Source of the DNA: Bolinopsis microptera
Taxonomy: Eukaryota; Ctenophora; Tentaculata; Lobata; Bolinopsidae
DNA: 64,000 nt
NCBI RefSeq assembly: GCF_026151205.1
Contig: NC_087076.1
Location: forward strand, 19,275,919 to 19,339,918
Direction: 5' to 3'
Shown here piece after piece: positions 48,736 to 58,121 of this stretch. How positions within the stretch are numbered: position 1 is the stretch's first letter; every line of letters begins with the position of its first letter. A program made the position numbers and the translations under genes. The notes beneath the pieces were generated by a model. It was given only the letters and a program-made list of their open reading frames with translations, was not told the origin of the DNA and made no database searches.

Positions 48736-49978
48736 TATTATTATATATACCTTATCGGACCTTATTTTGACGAAAATTTGCATTAAATGAACGGACATAA
48801 TAATGAACGGACATGAATATGAACGCTGAAAGTGAAAGGCATTCAAAACCATTAAAAATCCGAATTTTTTCATTTTTTTGACGTTTTTTATTTCAGCAAA
48901 TGATTTTTAAATCAATTTTTTATAATTATACAGTAAGTAAAAAAAGCAGTCGTTAAGCAGTAAAAATGTTAGAATATATTATATATATATATGTATATAT
49001 GTACATGATCAGTGTATAATATCACATGTCATCTTCATCGAATGGGTTTTTGTGCATAAAATAGTCGGCCATGCATCAGTGATTTCTATAGCTTTATGGA
49101 AACCTTTTTTTATCAAACTAACCCAGTCCTGCATTTCAGTGTTAACTTTTACAAGCCATTCGGCATGAAGTGGTTTTATCTTAGACAACGTTTGGCTAAC
49201 CTTAACATCACGTGGAGCTTTCCTAGCACTGTTTCATTACCTCCCCTGAGTAATATGAACTATAACAACGTCGGACAATGTCCTTGGCAACACGATTTAT
49301 TGTTATTGATCACGTATTTATACGGAAATGTTACGTAGATACTTTACTCACTAGCCAGGGTGATATTAGGAAGCGAATTACAGAGTTTATTTTTTTACTT
49401 TTGATTATCGTTTGTACGAGAAAATATAATTTAAAATGGAAGTGCGTGATGGTTCTGTAGACGTGTTTGGCCGCTTTATTTTTTCCCTTTGTCTGATGAT
49501 CAGACAGACAGTTCAGTGTACACGTTGCTGTATAGAGTTGTTTGCTACTGCCAATTTAAATAGGTCGTTGATAACCCTCTAGTTCCATGGCCAATTTTTC
49601 ACTGTATTAATACGCTCAAAAAAATATATCCGATTTTTTGGCTATCTCTTTTCGATTCACACAGATTTCAGGCACAGCTTTTAAAAAAAGGTAAACATGT
49701 TTACGATTTAATTTTTCTCACTGTACTAATACCGTCGCTGCGGTCGTTATCGATATTATAATCGCATTTTGTTGTCCCGCAAGTTTCTGGGATCAACTAT
49801 ATTCCGTTAAAACTCGTGTGGCCGCAGTCCTGATCTTGCCCAACACCAACAATAGTATTTGAATACGCGTATCGATTACTGCGTGCAAATTAATACGGGC
49901 ATGGAGCTTTTCTAGCACTGTTGTCCATTTCATTACCTCCCTGAGTAATATGAACTATAACAACGTCGGACAATGTCC
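48736..49978. other. Gene-free stretch including the hAT empty-site paralog
   Basis: No gene. The stretch ending GGACAATGTCCTTGGCAAC at 49270-49293 is repeated at 49966-49986, where the second copy received the hAT insertion. Confidence 0.6.
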
Positions 49979-49986
49979 TTGGCAAC

Positions 49987-51265
49987 CAGGGGTGTAGGAA
50001 GAGTGGGGGCAGGGGGGGCGACCGCCCCCCCATAAAATCTGGAAAAGGGGCGAAAAGGGGCCAACTTTTTCAAGTAAATTAGCAGGATACAATCCAGCTG
50101 TGAGCTGGCATGAACATGAAATCTGATAATTTATATTACATATTCCGATATTACATGTCAGGATTCATCAGAAGTTCAGGAACCTAGCGATTATAAAATT
50201 CAGATAACATTGCTGGTTACTCTTCTATGCCGTGTTCAGTATTTTCAATACCAGAATCTTTCAATGAACCAGAAATCTGTTAATTTATATTACACATTCT
50301 GATATTAAACGGGTAGCTGATTTTGATAAAATAACATCGTGATCCGGCGTGATCAATTATTTTAATTGAAGTACAACGGCTGCACCCCTGACTTTTTAAC
50401 TTAATAAGAGACGTATAATGTATATATTAGGGCATTTGTAATTTGATAAAATTTAAAGTTTTGGTGTGTGAATTAAAGGTCTTTAAAACAAAACATATTA
50501 CATGTCAGGATTCATCAGAAGTTCAGAAGCCTAGCGATTATAAAATTCAGATAACATTACTGATTACTCTTTTATGCCGTGGGAGTAAATTAGCAGGACA
50601 CAGTGGCCCTCGGGTCTTTAAAACAAAACATATTACATGTCTGGATTCATCAGAAGTTCAGACGCCTAGCGAGTATAAAATTCAGATAACATTACTGATT
50701 ACATTTTTATGCCGTGTAGTGGGAGTAAATTAGTAAGACACAGTTTGCCCCTTGTAGTCCAAAATTACATTACCTCATTGCTAGAATTCGTTCCTTAAAA
50801 CAAATTTTCCAAGAATTGTTCCAGTTTCTCCTTCCTTGCATGTTGTACCCTCTTTGAGAGTGAGACCTATAACTGTAAGAATATTTTTCAAAATTTGCAG
50901 GACATTTCCTTTGACCCTTAATTAAATGGGCACGACAAAATCTTTCTGGATTTATCATTTCACATTGCTAGATTTCAATTCTGGAAGCAAATTTCCTGAA
51001 ATTCTTTTCCAGAGAATGCAATATGCACCCCTTTTTCGAACTACACTTATTTCGCAAGAGCTGCTTGCAGGCCCTAATAATTAATATGCATTTAAAATCG
51101 TATTATTTTAATCATTCTTGAAACTGTGTTTGAAAATGATCTCTATTGCCAAATTGCTCAGCTAGGCCTTTTACACGTTTTCAGGCTGTGGCCAAAGCGC
51201 GTGCTAAATTTGAAAAACTCTAAGATTTTGGCCCCCTCATGAAGAAAATCATTCCTACACCCCTG
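49987..51265. mobile_element. hAT-like non-autonomous element (1279 bp), intact ends
   Basis: Terminal repeats CAGGGGTGTAGGAA (49987) and TTCCTACACCCCTG (51265) are perfectly complementary. The 8-bp duplication TTGGCAAC flanks it (49979-49986 and 51266-51273). The paralogous empty site near 49285 reads CCTTGGCAACACGATTT. Inside, an approximately 135-bp block with GGTCTTTAAAACAAAACATA is tandemly repeated (50478, 50613). There is no transposase frame. Confidence 0.9.
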
Positions 51266-51405
51266 TTGGCAACACAATTTACCGTAATATCTGGAGGCTG
51301 GAATAAGTTTGTAATGTTGGCGGGGACTAGCTCATGAACTACAGGGTATGTTGTTGAGTGGGCATTATTTCGTTGACTTTTTTGCAAAGTGCCCCTTAAA
51401 AACAT

Positions 51406-52944
51406 TATATATCCACCAGCGTGCGCTTTTTCGCATAGCGGGCTCTCACCAGCCCGCTGTCAAAGGGCCCGATATCTCTACAGCCCGCTCATGATATAGC
51501 CCGCTAACAAGTGACATTTAATTTGACCAGTAGCAATATAGCCCGGAGTTCTCTAAAATATTTTCAGTTTCTGTATCGTCTCCATGTGAAATTCCTTATT
51601 ACACTGACTATATATACATTTTATTTTTGTGTGCGGAAGGGCTGCTCATGCAGCTCGTGAGCAGATGACATGATACTTTGATTTATATCAAAGTTGTTAT
51701 AACACACTAGGTACATAATACACATCAGCACTATAATCCCCCTATATTATTGATATTCATCGTCACTGACATTACATTCATTATTCCCACGGCCCAGGAA
51801 TGCAGTGCATCTCCAGCCCCTATATACGACACAGCCCTTTATGATTGGCTTACAATGAACACGTGACGTGTTACCATGGTTACAACAATTAGTGGCGACC
51901 TTTTCTAGAGTTGACTTTTATACAAGCTCCATTGTTTATTTATAAAATTATATATTAACTGTAATACGCCCCGCTGGTGGATATAATCCACATCACCTCG
52001 ACCCGCGGGCGGAAAAATCGTATAGCACTCGGGCCCGATGGGCCCTCCGTGCTATACGAAAATATGTCCTCCTCGGGCTAGCGCCCTCGGGGACATATGA
52101 AATATTGCACGCGCGTGCGCGTGCAATATTTTGTTCCGCCCGCGAGTCTCCGGTGATATGTATATATATATATACATATCACCCATATATATATATATAT
52201 ACATATCACCGGAGACTCGCGGGCGGAACAAAATATTGCACGCGCGTGCAATATTTCATATGTCCCCGAGGGCGCTAGCCCGAGGAGGACATATTTTCGT
52301 ATAGCACGGAGGGCCCATCGGACCCGAGTGCTATACGATTTTTCCGCCCGCGGGTCGAGGTGATGTGGATTATATCCACCAGCGGGCGTATTACAGTTAT
52401 TATATAATTTTATAAATAAACAATGGAGCTTGTATAAAAGTCAACTCTAGAAAAGGTCGCCACTAATTGTTGTAACCATGGTAACACGTCACGTGTTCAA
52501 TGTAGGCCAATCATAAAGGGCTGTGTCGTATATAGTGGCTGGAGATGCACTGCATTCCTGGGCCGTGGGAATAATGAATGTAATGTCAGTGACGATGAAT
52601 ATCAATAATATAGGGGTATTATAGTGCTGATGTGTATTATGTAGTGTGTTATAATAACTTTGATATAAATCAAAGTATCATGTCATCTGCTCACGAGCTG
52701 CATGAGCAGCCCTACCGGACACACAAATAAAATGTATATATAGTCAGTGTAATAAGGAATTTCACATGGAGACGATACAGAAACTGAAATATTTTAGAGA
52801 ACTCCGGGCTATATTGCTACTGGTCAAATTAAATGTCACTTGTTAGCGGGCTATATCATGAGCGGGCTGTAGAGATATCGGGCCCTTTAACAGCGGGCTG
52901 GTGAGAGCCCGCTATGCGAAAAAGCGCACGCTGGTGGATATATA
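51406..52944. mobile_element. 1.54 kb near-perfect palindrome with nested hairpins
   Basis: The halves 51406-52170 and about 52180-52944 are reverse complements with few mismatches; the centre is an (AT)n-rich spacer near 52175. Each half contains an approximately 575-bp segment bounded by TATATCCACCAGCG (51406) and CGCTGGTGGATATA (about 51970), so the whole is segment, palindromic centre, inverted segment. The centre holds GC-rich stems: GTATAGCAC with GTGCTATAC, TATGTCC with GGACATA, AATATTGCACGCGCG with its complement, and GCGGGCGG with CCGCCCGC. No ORF is supported. It fits a long-TIR or fold-back element. Confidence 0.85.
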
Positions 52945-53049
52945 CTAGTAGAGTTTTCTGTGCCTCCGGCAGACCAAGGAGAACCTTTCCGTCGTTAACT
53001 TACTGCACAATTAAGTTCTCATAGTTGTCATATTCTGGACAAAATGCAC

Positions 53050-53146
53050 GGACTTTAACTTGGACGGACTTTATTTGAACGGACATTATGATGAACGTTA
53101 GGGCCTCCAGCGTTCAATTAATGTCCGTCCAAATAAGGTCCGATAA
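53050..53146. repeat. Imperfect hairpin, possible LTR-element target
   Basis: CGGACTTTATTTGAACGGAC at about 53075 pairs imperfectly with the complement in AATGTCCGTCCAAATAAGGT at about 53119. Related words (GAACGGACAT) occur at 48785-48830. The putative LTR begins at its right edge. Confidence 0.5.
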
Positions 53147-53641
53147 TGTTGTAAGCGTACTTTTGTGCTTTAATTTCAAGTGGGTCTTTAATTTACAATA
53201 AGAACTTTCTCTCTTTGTATTTGATTTACTTTGGATTTGGGTTTGACAAGGTATACAGTTGGATAGAAATTTACAAAATATATTATCAAAGTATAACTCT
53301 CAATCGATTGATCCAACTCCGTTCTGAGCCCTTCGATCAGCATCCCGGCTTTACAAACTGCAGTGATCACGTGCTTTCTTCGTCACCACCGTCCTCCAAT
53401 CACCGAGCTCCGCGACCAAGCTGCTTTCTTTCGAACTGTTGTTTTGTCCTCCGGGGTTAAGCCGTCAAAACAACTCTGTCTCGTCGCTGTGATCTGGAAG
53501 GGTGTTTTGGCTGTCTCTGTTTAACTGCGTGAGAAGGAGTGAACGGCTGAAATCGGATAACGGTTAATATTAACACAAAATCAAAATCACTGAATAATTT
53601 GAACTCGAGTAGAGATACCTAAATAGCTTAGGGATATAACA
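53147..53641 (-). repeat. Putative 3' LTR of the env-bearing retrotransposon
   Basis: On the minus strand the segment starts TGTTATATCCC directly after a purine-rich GGGATGGGATT (53642-53652, putative polypurine tract). It ends GCTTACAACA, so the ends are imperfectly complementary TGTT...AACA. It contains a TAATATATTT box and ATTAAA near the end, as an LTR would. The partner 5' LTR lies beyond 64000 and cannot be compared, so boundaries are inferred. Confidence 0.5.
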
Positions 53642-53858
53642 AATCCCATCCCAAAAACAAAAAAGAATAATCAATACTTGGATTATTCTTTAATTATGCA
53701 GAATGAGCCGAAAAACAAATTTAGAGTCTTCCTCTAAGGGAGGCCAGTTACTGAATTAAATACTTCGAAATGGTTATTAAAACCAATTTGACAAATAAAA
53801 CTCATAATTTATAATACAAGTTGATCAAAACAATAACTTGACTAGATGATGAAAGTTT

Positions 53859-55805
53859 TTAATCACAGTGGTAATGCTGCACTGGTTTGAGATCGACTTT
53901 GTTGTCGATTGTTCTATCCAAGTGGGTTATCCACCAGAGTCTGCTCAATAGACCCTGCATGGCTGGCACAAATCTACTCAAGTGTTGAGCTAAACGGTCC
54001 TGTTCATCGTGACTGTTTAATCCGAGGATCATCCGCTCAACGGCTTTTATGAACTCATTTGAGCGGTTTCTCACGAAGATTGATGCCACCCGAATGCGAT
54101 GGCGGTGTGCCCTAGAAGGTTTCGCTTTTGAAACTTTCAAAGGAACCAACTCTTCAATCTGAGTAGTGCGAGATTCATTAGTTAGTTTCCTGCATGTTTC
54201 ACAACCCAGTAGTTGCAGCACCGTTGCTAGCCTACGGAGGACGTTTACTGTCTCCCTTATGGTTTTTGGCGCACAATCTAGCACGTCAGCAACAGCCCGA
54301 TTTACCTTGCGTGCTGTGCTCTTAGCTAGGTCGTTAGGGAACTCGTTTGCCTTCATTAGACCCTCATCCGTCCTCTGGAGGTCAATCACCAAATAATCTG
54401 GTGCGGGAGGGAGTTTGAGTGACAGGAGTGCGTTCATCTCCCAGCCAGTCACTTCCAGCAGATTGGTGGTGCCACTTGTGTAGTTACATTTCTCCACCAA
54501 TTCTGCCATCGTTGCCCTTAGATCCCGAATCTTAGCATCCAAACCCTCCGATTGATTTGGTTCGGGGGTCTGTGGCAAAGATGTGGTGTCTGGAGAAGGC
54601 GTTGAAGGTTGAACGGCCGCTCGTTTAGCACGCTCAGTAACTTCCCGTCTTTTCTCGAGTTGAGCCTTCTTGAGGTCCTTTTCTAGCCTCTGTTCCTGAT
54701 CATCGAATTTCATTTGAACACTGATTCTTTTGGTTTTGAGCACCTTAAGATTTCGGTCTATTTCATCCAATTTCTCAAAGTGGTTCGTCTTTAGTTCAGC
54801 GATTTTGCTCAACATATTACCGATCCTATGATCGAGTGGATCAGGGTTTCGGGCGGTGTGGGTTCGCTTTGAACCCGAGGGGATGTTATCCAGAGTGATA
54901 TCCAGAGTGTCGTTATTGACAGCTGCTCTATAACCCCTCCCAAAACCTGGTAGAGGGGAAGTGGATCGTGTTTTAAATCCGTTTGAAAGGCGAACAAGAC
55001 CGGGGGTTCTAGGCTGTTTATAGCGGGGTTGCTCATAAAACCCGTCTAAAATGCGTGCCCAGTTAACAGGGATGGCGGAGTCGGTTTTTATCATGTCACT
55101 GGTCAAGGAATAAAATCTTGCGATTTTCTTCGGCATACTAATCGACGGATCAAAACTCAAAATCCTGGATATAGCCCCGTCTCTTTCTCGGAGAAAAGAC
55201 TCCCACATCGCCGCTCTCCTCCACTCCAGACCGGGATATTGATCCCCCATGGTAGACATGTCCATGATGAGTTGACCCCATACATCCGTCTCATGCCGAT
55301 CAATTTTCCCCGGGTGTATCTTTCTAACCCGAACTAATTGGTCGGCTAAAGCCAACAATTCTGCTCTGTTAGCTCTGCAGGGTCCCCAAGTAATGAGATT
55401 CAGTAGATAACTTGATAATATATCTAGATCCTCCTTGGCCGTGATAGAACCTGCCAACTGTTCCGCGGGCTTTCCCACATCTGGTTGTTGGTCATCATCC
55501 ATTGATTTTAATGAAAGCCCATCGGAGTCCTCTTGTAGTTCCGTTTCACCTTGCAGTATTTCTTTCATGTCAATGGTGTTGGGAAGTATGTCCACCGCTG
55601 TGTCCCCCAGGAGACTTTCCTCCTCATCACCAGTAATTGTGACAGATTCAACTGTGCAAACCTGTTCCACGGTGTCCATCACCTCGACTGTCGGTTTTAC
55701 AACAGATTGCGATTGAAACTGGTTTTCAATGGTACATCCCGAATTAGAATTAGATTGAGGTTCACAATCCATTTTATCCGTTTGAAATAAGATTCCTTGC
55801 GTCAA
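53859..55805 (-). CDS. ORF4 of the retrotransposon, 648 residues, function unknown
   Basis: Open frame 273 bp after the env stop and about 200 bp before the putative LTR, in the same orientation as gag, pol and env. Residues 1-120 are acidic and Ser/Gln-rich. Residues about 120-260 look globular (ILSSYLLNLITWGPCRANRA, WGQLIMDM, WESFLRERDG). Residues about 330-400 form a charged probable coiled coil (EQRLEKDLKKAQLEKRREVT), followed by a Pro/Thr linker. The C-terminal 190 residues are basic (SKAKPSRAHRHRIRV). There is no signal peptide, transmembrane segment, zinc knuckle or enzymatic motif. I recognise no family. By position it could be an accessory or regulatory protein, or a captured host gene; its length and lack of stops argue that it is translated. 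Confidence 0.75.
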   Translation of the reverse strand: MTQGILFQTDKMDCEPQSNSNSGCTIENQFQSQSVVKPTVEVMDTVEQVCTVESVTITGDEEESLLGDTAVDILPNTIDMKEILQGETELQEDSDGLSLKSMDDDQQPDVGKPAEQLAGSITAKEDLDILSSYLLNLITWGPCRANRAELLALADQLVRVRKIHPGKIDRHETDVWGQLIMDMSTMGDQYPGLEWRRAAMWESFLRERDGAISRILSFDPSISMPKKIARFYSLTSDMIKTDSAIPVNWARILDGFYEQPRYKQPRTPGLVRLSNGFKTRSTSPLPGFGRGYRAAVNNDTLDITLDNIPSGSKRTHTARNPDPLDHRIGNMLSKIAELKTNHFEKLDEIDRNLKVLKTKRISVQMKFDDQEQRLEKDLKKAQLEKRREVTERAKRAAVQPSTPSPDTTSLPQTPEPNQSEGLDAKIRDLRATMAELVEKCNYTSGTTNLLEVTGWEMNALLSLKLPPAPDYLVIDLQRTDEGLMKANEFPNDLAKSTARKVNRAVADVLDCAPKTIRETVNVLRRLATVLQLLGCETCRKLTNESRTTQIEELVPLKVSKAKPSRAHRHRIRVASIFVRNRSNEFIKAVERMILGLNSHDEQDRLAQHLSRFVPAMQGLLSRLWWITHLDRTIDNKVDLKPVQHYHCD

Positions 55806-56078
55806 TTCGGTACAGTTACAAATTCGAAACTAATTGCAATTTCGAACAATTTGAAAATGAACAATCCGATAGCGTAGACACTGCTGTGCTGGCACTGTTC
55901 ACGTGATACCTCGTTCAATGTTAAACGAGGTGGTTAAACAAGTAACTGCAGTAGTCAAAACATCTCTTGACCTTTAACACAGCCTTACGTGCTAAAGTGC
56001 AGTCTCTTGACGGGAATGGGAACAATACGTGAAGCGAAATTGCCCTTTTTGACAATTCGCAAACGGAATTAAAGAATC

Positions 56079-57821
56079 TCAAAAGGAAGCACACCTCGGT
56101 GAGCCCAATTTAACGAGCTCAACTTGACTTCCGCTTTGCCGTGCTCCAACCTGCTGAGGAGTTTGCAATTTCTTTATCCAAAATTGCAAGTATCCCAGCC
56201 AAACTAAAATTGCCACAACCAATACCAGCAAAATAGTCAATGTGACCCAGTCAATCGAATGTTGCTTCTTCTCTGCGAACAATCTTTCGAAAACTGGGTT
56301 AATCAAGTCTTCCAAAGATTTGTTGTATTTGTCACATACGTTCTTGAACACATTTGTAACATTATGACTGTCCAAGTAGCTCATTAAACTTTTGGTGTCT
56401 GGTGACAAATTGGAGATCTTTAGCTCGACGTGTTCCATGTTTGGAGACAAGATTTTCTTGTTGCCTATCTGTACGGAACTTAAACCCTTCCAATACAGGT
56501 ATGTAGTACCGTATTTAGACAGTTTAACGTTTGAAGTCATTCCGTCTAAATCGGCCGAAAAAGTTTTGCCCTCCATGTTGTTGCGGAGTAAAATGCCAAC
56601 CTGCGACATCACAAACTGATAGCTGTGCAGACAACTATGCCTCTCAGCGACACAGCTGTTACTATTCTCCTGAATGCAGGACGTCTCGTTTGAGAAGTCT
56701 TCGTATGGACACACATATAAATCATTATGTTTATTGCATCTGTCCAACGATATAGGCAAAAATTCTGCCTGATCTTTCCTCTTATACAGAAAATCAGGAA
56801 ATTTGTGATAAACACAAGTTTCCCCAACCAAGTGGGTACCAACTTGTGATACTCGATATAAATTTACAGTATCCACCTCTCTGACCGTGGGTATCATTAG
56901 TACAAAATGAGCGTACAAGAGATTTTCTTCTACCTCAATTAGGCTCATCTTAGCCAACGAGTATAGAAAGGTAGGACTTTTTTCAAATATGGTACCCTGA
57001 AGATCTCTGCTTTTTAGGATTATCTTCTTCAGTAAGTCCAAATTGAGCATACGCGGAGAGAGGAGTAAGGAATTTTCTCCATTGATGGCAGTCCATAACG
57101 TGTCATCGATCTCCTTCGTATCGTCCATAAATCCTTGCCTAAGTTTGGCGCTCCATTGGTTATAGAAAACTGAGCAGGTTTCCTCTCTATCCACTACTAA
57201 AGTCAAAGCCATAGTAGTGTCGCGCATGAACCCTACAACATGCTCACTGAGACTTTTTATCTCAGATTGCTCTTGCAAGATTCCATGGCGGAGAAGGTCG
57301 ATCGCATCGCTGTTACGGTCGACATGCTTGTTTAGTCGATAAATCTGAGCCTCAGAGATACCCCCCATGAACAAGGTTAAACCCATATTTCCAAGGAAGC
57401 TTAGAAGGCCCCTTTTTGACCTCCGAGTACTCCCTTCAGAAGTTCTGTTCAGGGGCGTGATAAATGGTTTCAAGAGTGCCTTTTTACTCTTAAGAAACGC
57501 CTCCGATCTTATCCTGTAGTACTTGTTGTTGGTTTCCCAAACTGTTTGGTAAAATTTTGAGGTGGAACACTTCTGGTGTAATCTGTGAACCACAGGATTG
57601 GAGAAAGCAGCTTCCACGTCTCCAATCCTGCTAATGTTAGGGAACTTGATAATGACAGAAATCATAATTTCATTCTCTGAACTGACTGACTTACCCAACT
57701 TTTCAATTTTGGCGCCGATATCCCTGAATACAACGTCCTCTGGCGACCCGGTGGCACGATGTGTTTCTATGCGTGTCAGCTGGCACACGACGATGAGGAA
57801 TACATAAGGAGCATATGTCAT
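56079..57821 (-). CDS. env: Envelope-like protein of the retrotransposon (baculovirus F/errantivirus Env type)
   Basis: 580 residues. A signal peptide (about 1-18) is followed by an ectodomain. A furin-type site RRSKR at 133-137 precedes a hydrophobic Gly-rich stretch (GLLSFLGNMGLTLFMGG), the arrangement of baculovirus F and insect errantivirus Env proteins. A heptad-like region follows (about 155-200), then several paired cysteines between about 350 and 410. A membrane anchor at 525-548 (VTLTILLVLVVAILVWLGYL) precedes an approximately 32-residue cytoplasmic tail. It is intact by sequence. Family membership is from layout and motifs, not alignment. It would be expressed from a spliced RNA, as in other errantiviruses (inference). 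Confidence 0.82.
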   Translation of the reverse strand: MTYAPYVFLIVVCQLTRIETHRATGSPEDVVFRDIGAKIEKLGKSVSSENEIMISVIIKFPNISRIGDVEAAFSNPVVHRLHQKCSTSKFYQTVWETNNKYYRIRSEAFLKSKKALLKPFITPLNRTSEGSTRRSKRGLLSFLGNMGLTLFMGGISEAQIYRLNKHVDRNSDAIDLLRHGILQEQSEIKSLSEHVVGFMRDTTMALTLVVDREETCSVFYNQWSAKLRQGFMDDTKEIDDTLWTAINGENSLLLSPRMLNLDLLKKIILKSRDLQGTIFEKSPTFLYSLAKMSLIEVEENLLYAHFVLMIPTVREVDTVNLYRVSQVGTHLVGETCVYHKFPDFLYKRKDQAEFLPISLDRCNKHNDLYVCPYEDFSNETSCIQENSNSCVAERHSCLHSYQFVMSQVGILLRNNMEGKTFSADLDGMTSNVKLSKYGTTYLYWKGLSSVQIGNKKILSPNMEHVELKISNLSPDTKSLMSYLDSHNVTNVFKNVCDKYNKSLEDLINPVFERLFAEKKQHSIDWVTLTILLVLVVAILVWLGYLQFWIKKLQTPQQVGARQSGSQVELVKLGSPRCASF

Positions 57822-58121
57822 CCTGTCCTACCCTGTGCACAGAGTGTCATGTCCAAGTCATACGTGAATCGCTATAGCTGGTAATACTTAAAGTCTGTTA
57901 ATTAACTTGAAAACCTGAAATTCCGGCCGGAAGGTTATCAAATAACAAACATTAGTATTGATTTTAGAATTGGAAACATGATCTTATGCACAGTAGTAAT
58001 AACAACACCGGGATCAGTAAGTACAGTGCAGTACGGGTGGTTAGTGAGTGTTCAGTGAGGCTCGTGAGTGCCATATTATAATTTGCCTCCAGAACCTCTT
58101 GCATCTACGAGGAGGTAAAAT

